Shown: positions 33,464-42,624 of the stretch, one piece after another
How the letters are laid out: every line of letters starts with the position of its first letter
Numbering within the stretch: the stretch's first letter is position 1
DNA from: G020353115 sp964389685
Lineage (GTDB): Bacteria > Bacteroidota > Bacteroidia > Bacteroidales > VadinHA17
Reading direction: 5' to 3'
Length of the DNA: 46,270 bases
Assembly (NCBI GenBank): GCA_964389685.1
Contig: CAYMFM010000026.1
Span: 1-46,270 of the forward strand
The notes under the pieces: model-generated
Database searches by the model: none
Seen by the model: the letters and a program-made list of their open reading frames with translations, nothing else
What the model was told of the DNA's origin: nothing
Program-made: the position numbers and the translations under genes

Positions 33464-35254
33464 TTATAGTTGAATCAGCAACAGAACGGTTTTTTCACCG
33501 CGTTTTACCTCCACGTTTATTGTCTCTCCAGCCTTCAGTTTTGATAGCCTGTACATGTAATCGTGAATGTTTTTCACCGGTAATCCTTTGATCGCGACAA
33601 TAACATCACCATTCTGCATTCCTCCATGGTATGCCGGTCTACCCTCAATGACAAAATCAGCCCTCAACCCATTTGATACATTGCCTGCAAAATCAGGCAT
33701 AATGCCCAGGGTAATCCCTTTCCTCCTGTTTGAGGAACTCCCCATTTTGGGTCCGGCTTCCTGGAATGTTAAATTCTCTTCCCTGTTCGCTATTTCCGAC
33801 GCAACAAGATAGATGTAATCACCAATGGATTTTAAACCTTCGAAATTGATACCATCAATCCTGTCATTTGGAGTATGATAATCCATGTGTGCTCCGGTTG
33901 AAAAAAACAGGACCGGAACATCTTTACCATAGAAAGAAGCATGGTCTGAAGGTCCGTATCCCTCCGCTGAAAGAGCCAGTTCAAAGGGAGTTTCCCCGGT
34001 AAGGCCAGTAAGGATCGCCTTTCCCTCAAGAGATGTTCCGATACCTCCGATCTGAAGATTTCGTTCAGAGGTCAACCTTCCTACCATATCAATATTCAGC
34101 ATGGCTTTTATCTGGCCAGGGTCAACCGGCGGATCTTCAATAAAATGCTTTGATCCGAGCAATCCCAACTCTTCGGCACCAAATGCAACAAAAATAATGC
34201 TTCGCTTCAAATTTTTCCTTCCGGCAGAAAACTTCTCTGCAATTTCAATCATTGCTGCAACGCCTGAGGCATTGTCATCTGCACCGTAATGGATACCAAC
34301 AGAATCCGGAACTCTTGAACCGCTACCCGGACCTCCCAATCCCAGGTGATCGTAATGAGCCCCAACGATAATGTATTCATCAAAATACATCGGATCATAT
34401 CCCTCAAGCATGACTGCAACGTTCGTTGTCTGAACGGATTTCTGAATCAGTTCCGACCTTCCGCTGACAATTATTCCTGTTTCAAAACTCACCGGTTGCC
34501 GCTTGCTCATTAGCTCTTCCTCAAGCACCTTGATTGATTGATCGTTCGGCTTAAATATCTGATCGGCTAAATCCCTGCTGATCTGGAAAACCGGAATACC
34601 GACCGACCCCTGCCTTAACTCAAGTTCATCCAACTCGTCATCCGGGTTATAGTTGATGCCTGAAACAAGCAGAATACCACCTGCCCCGAGATCCTTTGCC
34701 TGCATAACCTTGTCCCTGTCTTCCCTGTAGAGTAAATAAGGGCTGTTTAAACTATCAATCTCCGGATCACCTCGGAGAAGCATTACCCATTTACCGAAAA
34801 TGTCCAGCCCGTCATAATCATTCCATACTATTTCCCCCTGGTCAATCATAAAACCATAACCGGCAAAAATTAATTCTTCCGTAAGTGAAGCGTTTTCACT
34901 GAAAGAAAGCGGAGTGAATTCTTTATTCAATATCGCGTTGTATTCACCGATTTGAAGTTGGTTTCCGGAACCAATCGCCACACTTGTTGTGATATCAAAG
35001 TACTGGAAACCGGAACTGTCAAGCGGAGTGAGGCCAAAATCGATGAATTGATCTAAAATATATTCAGCAGCAACCCTGTCTTCCGGTGTTCCCGGAAATC
35101 TTCCTTTTAACGAGTCAGATGCCAGAAAAGAAATGTGTTCATGCAACTCATCAATGCTTATTTCCGGATTGTCAATGTGCCCCCCGGTACATGCTCCGAT
35201 TAGCAGGATCAACAAAACAGGAAAACCCCGAATGATGTATCGTATTCTATGCAT
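33464..35254 (-). CDS. M28 family peptidase lipoprotein with PDZ domain
   Basis: A 596-residue zinc aminopeptidase, lipid-anchored (signal ending in LLIGAC, Cys22). Domains: an N-terminal segment, a PA-type insert (about 115-255) and the M28 catalytic core with IVGAHYDHLG (His and Asp ligands), GADDNASGVA (bridging Asp), FGAEELGLLGS (catalytic Glu), LNIDMVGRL (Asp) and AHMDYHTPNDRI (last His). A C-terminal PDZ domain (about 505-595) contains GGMQNGDVIVAIKGLPV. The enzyme trims amino-terminal residues of peptides in the periplasm or at the surface. A minus-strand promoter pair is at 35293-35322, and a membrane protein gene follows in the operon. Confidence 0.93.
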   Translation of the reverse strand: MHRIRYIIRGFPVLLILLIGACTGGHIDNPEISIDELHEHISFLASDSLKGRFPGTPEDRVAAEYILDQFIDFGLTPLDSSGFQYFDITTSVAIGSGNQLQIGEYNAILNKEFTPLSFSENASLTEELIFAGYGFMIDQGEIVWNDYDGLDIFGKWVMLLRGDPEIDSLNSPYLLYREDRDKVMQAKDLGAGGILLVSGINYNPDDELDELELRQGSVGIPVFQISRDLADQIFKPNDQSIKVLEEELMSKRQPVSFETGIIVSGRSELIQKSVQTTNVAVMLEGYDPMYFDEYIIVGAHYDHLGLGGPGSGSRVPDSVGIHYGADDNASGVAAMIEIAEKFSAGRKNLKRSIIFVAFGAEELGLLGSKHFIEDPPVDPGQIKAMLNIDMVGRLTSERNLQIGGIGTSLEGKAILTGLTGETPFELALSAEGYGPSDHASFYGKDVPVLFFSTGAHMDYHTPNDRIDGINFEGLKSIGDYIYLVASEIANREENLTFQEAGPKMGSSSNRRKGITLGIMPDFAGNVSNGLRADFVIEGRPAYHGGMQNGDVIVAIKGLPVKNIHDYMYRLSKLKAGETINVEVKRGEKTVLLLIQL

Positions 35255-35292
35255 GGCGCATTTTTATTCGTGAAACTCAAATTTCAAAAACG

Positions 35293-35322
35293 CAAAGATA
35301 ATCTATTTTCAGTACGGATCAA
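35293..35322 (-). promoter_or_regulatory. Promoter of the M28 peptidase operon
   Basis: On the minus strand, TTG (35320-35322) and TATCTTTG (35293-35300) with a 19-base spacer fit the Bacteroidota consensus. The start codon is 39 bases downstream. Confidence 0.6.
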
Positions 35323-35431
35323 TTGATACCGGATAATAGAGTAGTAATATCATCAAAACCGTAAATGATAAGCCGGATAACGAATTACTGCTGTAAAACA
35401 GTACCATGGAAGTTTATTAGTCAAAAAAAAA

Positions 35432-35463
35432 TTTGGTAATAAAGGTGAAATGATTTATATTTG
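35432..35463 (+). promoter_or_regulatory. Promoter of the TetR-efflux operon
   Basis: TTTG (35432-35435), a 20-base spacer and TATATTTG (35456-35463) match the -33/-7 consensus fully. The start site would be near 35470, just before the palindromic operator. Confidence 0.7.
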
Positions 35464-35479
35464 ACCAGATGGTTAAATT

Positions 35480-35496
35480 ATATAGTTAAACTATAT
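35480..35496 (+). promoter_or_regulatory. Probable TetR operator overlapping the start codon
   Basis: ATATAGTT (35480-35487) and AACTATAT (35489-35496) are exact inverted repeats around one base; the right arm includes the A and T of the tetR start codon. The sequence GTTAAA-TATAT is also directly repeated (from 35472 and 35485), which could make two binding sites. This is inferred from position and symmetry. Confidence 0.55.
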
Positions 35497-36124
35497 GGAC
35501 AATAAAAAAAGTCTAGAAAAAAAGCCCGATACAGAGGCATTAATATTTGAAGCGGCTAAAAAAGTGTTTGGAATGAAGGGCATGGACGGGGCGAGATTGC
35601 AGGAAATTGCCGATGAAGCAGGAATCAATAAGGCATTGCTGCACTATTATTTCCGGACAAAAGAGAAGTTGTTTGAAGCGGTATTTACGGATATTTTTCA
35701 ATCCTTCTTTCCAAAGGCTATGAGCATCATGGTAAACCCGGAAATCTCATTCAGGGATAAGATTGAAAAGTTTACCACTGTGTACATTGCATTGATCCAG
35801 GAGAATCCTTACATTCCGGGTTTCATGTTACACCAGCTATCCACGGGCGGTACGGAGAAAATTGTAAGCCTGTTCAGGGAGTCGGGGATCAAACCTGATT
35901 TATTCTTTCAGCAGATTGAAAAAGAGATTAAAAAAAAGACGATTTATCCTGTCCATCCAATGCATCTCATTGTGAACATGATCTCCATGTGTATTTTCCC
36001 CTTTATTGGAAAACCCTTTCTATCCGCTTTCCTTTTTCAGGATGCTGAAGCCTACGATCAATTTCTGGAAGAGAGAAAAAAAGAGGTTCCACGGTTTATC
36101 ATCAATTCAATACAAAAAACATGA
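35495..36124 (+). CDS. TetR-family transcriptional repressor
   Basis: A 209-residue regulator. The N-terminal helix-turn-helix (about 35-54) reads LQEIADEAGINKALLHYYFR, preceded by AAKKVFGMKGMDGA; the C-terminal ligand and dimer domain is helical. Its last codon overlaps the tolC-like start (ATGA), so it heads the efflux operon and probably represses it, with the palindrome over its own start codon as the candidate operator. The inducer is unknown; the first genes of YbhFGSR-type operons commonly have such a regulator (YbiH/CecR in E. coli). Confidence 0.9.
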   Translation: MDNKKSLEKKPDTEALIFEAAKKVFGMKGMDGARLQEIADEAGINKALLHYYFRTKEKLFEAVFTDIFQSFFPKAMSIMVNPEISFRDKIEKFTTVYIALIQENPYIPGFMLHQLSTGGTEKIVSLFRESGIKPDLFFQQIEKEIKKKTIYPVHPMHLIVNMISMCIFPFIGKPFLSAFLFQDAEAYDQFLEERKKEVPRFIINSIQKT

Positions 36125-37380
36125 AAAGAACAACCTTTCTGCTGATCACGATTTTTCAGACAGGGTTTGTTTATTCACAATTTACCCTGTCTCTTGAAGA
36201 CTGTTATGCACGAGCGATTGAGGTGCATCCGGTCAGTGGCGATAACGTATTGCTGGAAAGCATGACTTTGCTTAAACTGCAGAACCACAATGCTTTTTAT
36301 TACCCGCAGTTTGATCTCTACGCTCAGGCAACCTACCAATCCGATGTTACCAGTGTTGATGTTTCAATCCCCGGGATAGATATTCCAAAACCATCGAACG
36401 ATCAATACAAAATTGCGATGGACATCAGCCAGGTTATTTATGACGGAGGATTAACGAAAAGCAGGAAACAGCTGGAGAAGCAGCAATTGGAAACCGCTGT
36501 AAAGCAGACGGAGGTTACCCTTCATCAGCTTAAAGAAATGGTTAATTCAGTGTTCTTTACCATTCTCCTTTTACAGGAGCAGGAAAAAATCCTGGATCTG
36601 ATGATCGAGGTTCTTGATGAACGGGTCAGTGTGGCGAGATCGGCAGTAAAAAATGGTGTCATGATGGAGAGTGATCTTTTATCCCTGCTGGCAGAACAAT
36701 TGAAGTTAAAACAGCAGGTTACTGAAATGAATATCAGTAAGGAAACCGGGTTAATCGTTCTGGCTGAGCTGCTTGAAATGGAGTTTGATGAAGGGATGGA
36801 GCTGGTAGTTCCTGCGGTTGATATTGATAGGAACAGCGATATCAGCAGGCCGGAAATCGGACTGTTTGAGTCGCAGATATCCCAGTTTGGATTGAGCAGC
36901 GACATCATCAGGTCAAGCCGGCGCCCCAAAGTTTATGCATTCAGCCAGGTTGGATACGGCAGACCGGGATTAAACATGTTAAGTGATGAGTTTGACCCCT
37001 ATTATCTTGTTGGAGCCAGGATATCATGGAATCCATTTGACTGGAAGCAGAGCAAGCGGGAACGGGAGATGCTTCTGTTGAAACAGGGACAGGTGACGAA
37101 CCAGATGGAGGCCTTTACCCGCAATGTGAATATTGAGCTGGAAAGAGCACAATCGGATATCAAAAAATTCGAAAAGTTGATGACACTGGATGAAACGATC
37201 ATAGAAATGAGAAGTCGGATAGTACAGTCATCCACATCAAAACTCGATAACGGAGTGATCAATCCGGCAGATTATATTTCCGATCTGAATGCTGAAAAGC
37301 AGGCACGAATTGACGAAGAAATTCACCGAATGAAATGGTTGAAGGCGCAGGCCGATTATGCCGTAAAAAAGGGACAATAA
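36121..37380 (+). CDS. TolC-like outer membrane efflux protein
   Basis: A 419-residue outer-membrane channel subunit with a signal peptide ending near YSQF. Two OEP repeats of long alpha-helices are evident (about 75-230 and 255-410), rich in Lys, Gln and Glu heptads, and the FDLYAQATYQSD and RISWNPFDWKQSKRE strands fit the beta-barrel and the following helix. It overlaps tetR by four bases and precedes the adaptor gene by 27 bases. It would form the exit duct for the ABC exporter encoded downstream. Confidence 0.9.
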   Translation: MKRTTFLLITIFQTGFVYSQFTLSLEDCYARAIEVHPVSGDNVLLESMTLLKLQNHNAFYYPQFDLYAQATYQSDVTSVDVSIPGIDIPKPSNDQYKIAMDISQVIYDGGLTKSRKQLEKQQLETAVKQTEVTLHQLKEMVNSVFFTILLLQEQEKILDLMIEVLDERVSVARSAVKNGVMMESDLLSLLAEQLKLKQQVTEMNISKETGLIVLAELLEMEFDEGMELVVPAVDIDRNSDISRPEIGLFESQISQFGLSSDIIRSSRRPKVYAFSQVGYGRPGLNMLSDEFDPYYLVGARISWNPFDWKQSKREREMLLLKQGQVTNQMEAFTRNVNIELERAQSDIKKFEKLMTLDETIIEMRSRIVQSSTSKLDNGVINPADYISDLNAEKQARIDEEIHRMKWLKAQADYAVKKGQ

Positions 37381-37407
37381 CGAGATGTAAACAACAAAAC
37401 AGAAACA

Positions 37408-38304
37408 ATGAGACGAACAGCTATTTATCTAATCAGCATAGCAGGGATCTGCATGCCATCCTGCAACAATTTAAATGATATTGCCGATGCTTATGGGAAC
37501 TTTGAGGTACAGGAAGTCCTGGTTTCGGCAGAGGCAAATGGCTCTGTTGCCGAATTGATGGTGGAGGAGGGTCAGCTCCTTGAAAAGGGTGCACAGGTCG
37601 GATCTATTGATACTTCGCAACTGGCTCTTCAAAAGAATGTCATATTAGCACGTCGGGTTGCCATACGCTCCAGATCAGAAAACATCATTGCTGAAACGCA
37701 GGTGCTGGAAGAAAAAAAGAGTGCCTTACTAACAGAAAAAAAACGGGTCGAAAACCTGTTGAAGGACGGTGCTGCCACAGCGAAACAGTTGGATGATTTG
37801 GTGCAGAATATCCGGATTATGGAAAAACAGATCGCAGCTGTAAAAAGCCAGATGACCAATATACAAGCCGAACTGAACGTAGTGGATACTCAAATTGATC
37901 AGGTGAATGATCAGTTAAAGAAGGCAAGGATCACAGCCCCCATGAGGGGAATTGTCCTTGAAAAGTTCGTTGAGCAATCCGAGATGGTGACCACAGGCAG
38001 ACCCTTGTTTAAGATGGCTGACCTTGATACCCTGATTTTACGGGTTTATATTTCCGGTTCTCAATTAACCCGTATACGGATTGGACAGGAGGTTTTTGTA
38101 TACGTTGATCAGGATGATGATGAGATGCTTGAATTCCAGGGAATCGTTTCCTGGATATCTTCTCAGGCTGAATTCACACCCAAGATTATTCAAACCAAAG
38201 AGGAACGGGTTAAACTCGTCTATGCCGCTAAGATACGGGTAAAAAATGACGGATCGCTTAAAATTGGTATGCCGGGTGAGGTCCGGTTTCAGACCGTAAA
38301 TTAG
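37408..38304 (+). CDS. HlyD-type periplasmic adaptor (YbhG-like)
   Basis: A 298-residue membrane-fusion protein. The N-terminus is a probable lipoprotein signal with CMPSC and a lipidated Cys19. The lipoyl halves (VSAEANGSVAELMVEEGQLL, about 43-62, and ARITAPMRGIVLEKFVEQSEMV around 172-195, described here in parts) flank a long coiled-coil hairpin (about 75-165). A beta-barrel domain follows. It connects the inner-membrane ABC exporter to the TolC-like protein. It belongs to the single operon running from tetR. Confidence 0.9.
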   Translation: MRRTAIYLISIAGICMPSCNNLNDIADAYGNFEVQEVLVSAEANGSVAELMVEEGQLLEKGAQVGSIDTSQLALQKNVILARRVAIRSRSENIIAETQVLEEKKSALLTEKKRVENLLKDGAATAKQLDDLVQNIRIMEKQIAAVKSQMTNIQAELNVVDTQIDQVNDQLKKARITAPMRGIVLEKFVEQSEMVTTGRPLFKMADLDTLILRVYISGSQLTRIRIGQEVFVYVDQDDDEMLEFQGIVSWISSQAEFTPKIIQTKEERVKLVYAAKIRVKNDGSLKIGMPGEVRFQTVN

Positions 38305-38391
38305 AACCTGCCGTCTGTTTTTTCAGGGAATTTCGTGGTTCAGGCAGCAAAAAACAGGAAGACCAGATAACACAATGTTAAATACTTTGAT

Positions 38392-39309
38392 TTGTCACTA
38401 ATCGTTGATCATATATCGAAAAGTTACGGGAAAATCCAGGCCCTGGCAGAGGTGTCGTTCACCGTGGACGATAACCTGATTTTCGGATTGATAGGTCCTG
38501 ACGGAGCCGGAAAGACAACCCTTTACCGGATTATTGCAACCCTCCTGCTTCCCGACGACGGAGTGGTCCGGTTAAATGATCATGATGTTGTCAGGGAGTT
38601 CAGGAAGATCAGAAAAATGGTCGGGTATATGCCAGGCAGGTTTTCACTTTACCAGGATTTAACCGTTGAAGAAAATCTGGCATTCTATGCCCGGGTTTTT
38701 GGAACAACAATACAGGAAAATTATTACCTGATCAGGAATATTTATTCCCACATCGAACCGTTCAGGAAGAGGCGGGCTGGAAATTTGTCGGGTGGTATGA
38801 AACAGAAACTGGCACTCTCATGTGCCTTAATCCATAAACCTTCACTTCTCATTCTTGATGAACCGACAACCGGCGTGGATGCGGTTTCAAGAAAGGAGTT
38901 CTGGGATATGTTGGGTAAACTGAAAGAGTATGGTATTACCATATTGGTATCAACAGCCTATATGGATGAAGCCGAACGGTGCGATAGGATCGCACTAATC
39001 CAGGAAGGAAGGATCTTATCGGTGAATCATCCGGAAGTGATTATTCAGGAATATGAACGGGAGTTGTGCAGCATTCATTCGGATGATCTTTACCGGCTGG
39101 TAATCGATCTCCGTGCCTATCCGATGACGAACGCGGCATTTCTTTTTGGACAGCATGTTCATTTTAATCAGAAAGACGGGCATTTGAACATTCCTGAACT
39201 GGAGAAATATTTACAATCCCGCCAGCATACGAATGTTAGCATCGTGAAAATCAAACCGGGAATAGAGGATTGCTTTGTGGAACTGGAAGCATATGATAAA
39301 CGAAAATAG
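38392..39309 (+). CDS. ABC transporter ATPase 1 (YbhF N-half-like)
   Basis: A 305-residue nucleotide-binding subunit. Walker A is GPDGAGKTT (35-43), the signature is a standard LSGGMKQK (about 138), Walker B LLILDEPTTG, and the switch region VSTAYMDEAERC. The start is TTG at 38392; no in-frame ATG precedes the conserved LIVDHISKSYG. In E. coli YbhF two such domains are joined in one chain; here this is the first half as a separate protein, and the second half follows 64 bases later. It has about 70 residues after the core with no known motif. Confidence 0.9.
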   Translation: MSLIVDHISKSYGKIQALAEVSFTVDDNLIFGLIGPDGAGKTTLYRIIATLLLPDDGVVRLNDHDVVREFRKIRKMVGYMPGRFSLYQDLTVEENLAFYARVFGTTIQENYYLIRNIYSHIEPFRKRRAGNLSGGMKQKLALSCALIHKPSLLILDEPTTGVDAVSRKEFWDMLGKLKEYGITILVSTAYMDEAERCDRIALIQEGRILSVNHPEVIIQEYERELCSIHSDDLYRLVIDLRAYPMTNAAFLFGQHVHFNQKDGHLNIPELEKYLQSRQHTNVSIVKIKPGIEDCFVELEAYDKRK

Positions 39310-39373
39310 CTGAATGCGAAGGACTTTTATACTATTTTCAAGAGGGTTACTTCGCAACTAACCTAAAACCTTG

Positions 39374-40108
39374 ATGAGGATGGATGGAGTGATCATCGAT
39401 GTAAAAGAGATGACCAAAAAATTTGGAAATTTCGTGGCCAACGATTGCCTTAATTTCCGTGTGTATGAAGGGGAGATATTCGGGTTCCTGGGAGCGAATG
39501 GAGCAGGGAAAACGACCGCAATCCGGATGCTTTGTGGTCTGTCAAAACCGACCTCCGGTGAAATGACCGTTGCCGGTTATGATGTTTACCGTGACACCGA
39601 AAAAATCAAACGAAGCATCGGTTACATGAGCCAGAAATTCTCATTGTATGAAGACCTGACGGTATTCGAAAATATCAGGCTCTATGGTGGCATTTATCAT
39701 TTAACGAAACAGGAGATCCGGGAGCGGGCAATAGCGTTGCTTGAACGATTAGGACTTGAGCATGCCCGGAATCACCTGATCGCTTCACTGCCGCTGGGCT
39801 GGAAGCAGAAACTTGCTTTTTCCATTGCCATCCTTCACAAACCTCGCCTCGTTTTTCTTGACGAGCCAACGGGGGGCGTGGACCCGGTTACCCGCAGGCA
39901 GTTTTGGGAGATGATCTATGAAGCTCCAAAACAGGGTATTACTGTCTTCGTGACAACCCATTATATGGAAGAGGCAGAGTACTGTGACCGCGTATCCATC
40001 ATGTCTGAAGGAAAGATCGAAGCACTCGATACACCGGCAAACCTGAAGAAGAAATACAATGCAAAAGATATGGATGAGGTGTTTATCCGGATTGCCAGGA
40101 ACAACTGA
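39374..40108 (+). CDS. ABC transporter ATPase 2 (YbhF C-half-like)
   Basis: A 244-residue nucleotide-binding subunit from the ATG at 39374 (a TTG lies one codon upstream). Walker A GANGAGKTT (40-48) and Walker B LVFLDEPTGGVDP are intact, but the signature reads LPLGWKQKL where LSGGQ is usual. This exact substitution is typical of the second domain of YbhF-type ATPases, so the heterodimer probably has one standard and one altered site. Switch motif VTTHYMEEAEYC. It pairs with ATPase 1 to drive the two permease subunits encoded next. Confidence 0.92.
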   Translation: MRMDGVIIDVKEMTKKFGNFVANDCLNFRVYEGEIFGFLGANGAGKTTAIRMLCGLSKPTSGEMTVAGYDVYRDTEKIKRSIGYMSQKFSLYEDLTVFENIRLYGGIYHLTKQEIRERAIALLERLGLEHARNHLIASLPLGWKQKLAFSIAILHKPRLVFLDEPTGGVDPVTRRQFWEMIYEAPKQGITVFVTTHYMEEAEYCDRVSIMSEGKIEALDTPANLKKKYNAKDMDEVFIRIARNN

Positions 40109-40190
40109 TCGGAAAAGAAAACAGACGGGATGTATAGAGTACTAACTTCATTGGAAAGAAGATGAAAAACAATACCAGGCTGATTATACC

Positions 40191-41297
40191 ATGAAACGTT
40201 TTTTTGGATTCGTAAAGAAAGAGTTCCTCCATATTTTCAGGGATACCCGGACAATGCTTGTATTGTTTGGGATCCCGATCATACAGATCATCCTGTTTGG
40301 TTATGTCATAACCAATGAATTAAAAGACATACGAATAGCTGTCCTGGATAAATCCAATGATGAAGCAACCCGGGAGATCATTCATAAGATAACTGCTTCC
40401 GATTTCTTCATCCTTGACAGAACTCTGGCTGGAGAACATGCCATTGAAGATGTCTTTCGGGAGGGGAATGTGAAAGAGGTTATCGTATTCGAACCGGGGT
40501 TTGCAGAAAACCTCCAGCGCTATGGTGTTACCAGAGTAAACCTGCTGGCTGATGCATCTGATGCCAATACGGCAAACCTTGTGGTGAACTATACCTCCGC
40601 AATACTCCGTGATTATATGTCACAGAAAAACAGCAAGCTTATTTCGGGAATGATGATTGTGCCGGAGGTTCGCATGTTTTACAATCCCGAGTTAAAGGGA
40701 GTATACATGTTTGTTCCCGGAATCATGGCGATGATCCTGATTCTTATTTCAGCGATGATGACTTCCATCTCCATTGCCAGGGAGAAAGAACTCGGAACCA
40801 TGGAAGTGTTGCTTGTTTCACCCCTGAAACCGGTTCAGATCATTCTCGGGAAAGTGACCCCTTATATTGCACTCTCTTTCACCATAACCGTTATCATCCT
40901 GCTGCTCGGATATCTGGTTTTCAGGGTTCCGATAACCGGAAGCCTCCTCTTTTTACTGGTTGTAAACATTTTCTACATCATCCTTGCACTGAGTATAGGG
41001 ATCTTCATTTCAACATTGGCAAAAACCCAGCAGATGGCCATGTTCATGTCAATGCTTTCCCTCATGCTGCCAACCTTGCTGTTATCCGGCTTTATTTTTC
41101 CAATTGAGAACATGCCTGTCGTTTTACAATGGCTCAGTGCATTATTGCCTCCAAGATGGTTTATCGTCATCATTAAGAATGTCATGCTTAAAGGAACCGG
41201 GTTGTTATACAATTGGAAAGAGATACTTATTCTTATCGGGATGATCCTGTTCTTCCTGGTATTCAGCATACATAAGTTTAAAATACGGTTGGAATAA
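40191..41297 (+). CDS. ABC-2 type permease 1 (YbhS/YbhR-like)
   Basis: A 368-residue inner-membrane permease with the ABC-2 plan: an N-terminal helix after KEFLHIFRDTRTMLVLFGIP (about 10-29), a large outside domain (about 50-170), then five helices (about 178-200, 225-250, 255-280, 285-310, 340-360). The coupling segment REKELGTMEVLLVSPL lies near 198-213 and LSGFIFPIENMP near 302. It would dimerise with the next gene product. Exported substrate unknown; YbhFSR in E. coli is linked to drug or sodium export. Confidence 0.9.
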   Translation: MKRFFGFVKKEFLHIFRDTRTMLVLFGIPIIQIILFGYVITNELKDIRIAVLDKSNDEATREIIHKITASDFFILDRTLAGEHAIEDVFREGNVKEVIVFEPGFAENLQRYGVTRVNLLADASDANTANLVVNYTSAILRDYMSQKNSKLISGMMIVPEVRMFYNPELKGVYMFVPGIMAMILILISAMMTSISIAREKELGTMEVLLVSPLKPVQIILGKVTPYIALSFTITVIILLLGYLVFRVPITGSLLFLLVVNIFYIILALSIGIFISTLAKTQQMAMFMSMLSLMLPTLLLSGFIFPIENMPVVLQWLSALLPPRWFIVIIKNVMLKGTGLLYNWKEILILIGMILFFLVFSIHKFKIRLE

Positions 41298-41332
41298 CGA
41301 AAGCTCCGGATTATGGTTTTTGACTAAAAAAA

Positions 41333-42451
41333 ATGAAAACAATTGCCTACTTAGTTCAAAAAGAGTTCATCCAGATATTCAGGAACCGTACCCTGTTACC
41401 GATTATCTTTATAGCTCCCCTTGTCCAGTTGATCGTATTACTCTATGCAGCGACACTGGATATGAAAGGCATCGATATGTTCATTGTCGACCAGGACCTC
41501 TCCATCAGTTCAAGAAGATTAACTCAAAAATTCATCAGTTCCCCTTTTTACCGGGTAAAAGACTTTTCATTCTCGATCGATCAGGCAGAACATGGACTGA
41601 AAAGTGGAGCGGCAGATGTTGTTCTGGTTATCCCGGCAGGGTTTGAACGCGATTTTTTACGGGAGAAACCCCCTGAAGTCCAGTTCCTGATCGATGCAAT
41701 CAATGGCACGGCTGCCGGTCTGATCAGTGCCTATACAACGGCTATTATCAATGATTACAACCTGGAAGTGATTCCGGAACTTATGCGGGTGCCCACCAAT
41801 CAGACATTAAGTCGGTTAGATATTTCTTACTCCTTATGGTATAATCCGCAATTGAATTATAAGATATTTATGTTGCCGGCTTTGATGGTGATCCTGGTGA
41901 CGATCATCGGTATGTTTCTATCTGCACTCAATATGGTCAGGGAGAAGGAATTGGGGACCATTGAGCAGATCAATGTGACACCGATTCGTAAATACCATTT
42001 TATTATCGGGAAGCTGGTACCATTCTGGATTTTAGCACTGGTTGAACTGGGTGTCCTGCTGGTAGTGGGTAAAATTTTCTTTGACTTGCCCACCCTTGGA
42101 AGCATCGGTTTGCTCTATCTTTTTGCATCGGTTTACCTGCTCGTTGTGATGGGCGCCAGCCTCTTTATTTCTACCATCTCTCAAAGTCAGCAACAGGTGA
42201 TGTTCCTGATCTTTTTTTTCATGATCATTTTTGTCATGATGAGTGGCATCTTCACCCCGGTTGAAACCATGCCCTATTGGGCACAGAAAATCAATATCAT
42301 TAATCCGCTTGCCTATTTCATACGGGTTGTCCGGATGATACTGCTAAAAGGTTCAAACTTCTCGGATATCCTGCCCGAATTCAGAGCCCTGGTGATCTAT
42401 GCCGTGGTCATTCTTACACTGTCCGTCTGGAGGTACCGGAAAACGACGTAA
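41333..42451 (+). CDS. ABC-2 type permease 2 (YbhR/YbhS-like)
   Basis: A 372-residue paralogue of the preceding permease, with the same layout: KEFIQIFRNRTLLPIIFIAP near 10-29, a large outside domain, REKELGTIEQINVTPIRKYH near 200 and MSGIFTPVETMPYWAQ near 305, plus five C-terminal helices. It is the last gene of the tetR-tolC-hlyD-ABC operon, 35 bases after permease 1. The two together form the membrane channel of the exporter. No terminator hairpin with a T run is visible; low-complexity repeats begin right after the stop codon. Confidence 0.9.
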   Translation: MKTIAYLVQKEFIQIFRNRTLLPIIFIAPLVQLIVLLYAATLDMKGIDMFIVDQDLSISSRRLTQKFISSPFYRVKDFSFSIDQAEHGLKSGAADVVLVIPAGFERDFLREKPPEVQFLIDAINGTAAGLISAYTTAIINDYNLEVIPELMRVPTNQTLSRLDISYSLWYNPQLNYKIFMLPALMVILVTIIGMFLSALNMVREKELGTIEQINVTPIRKYHFIIGKLVPFWILALVELGVLLVVGKIFFDLPTLGSIGLLYLFASVYLLVVMGASLFISTISQSQQQVMFLIFFFMIIFVMMSGIFTPVETMPYWAQKINIINPLAYFIRVVRMILLKGSNFSDILPEFRALVIYAVVILTLSVWRYRKTT

Positions 42452-42624
42452 ACGGTACGGTGAGACGGGGTGACTGAGAGACGAAGAGAGTGTGAGAAGT
42501 GAGAATTGAGTGATGAATGCGGGGTAAATGTTATTGAGTTATTTGGTTAGTAGGTAATTGAGGTGTCTGATTGGAAAATTGAGAATGAGTAGCATGGTTT
42601 TAGCTAAATTGGAAAAGATTTCTC

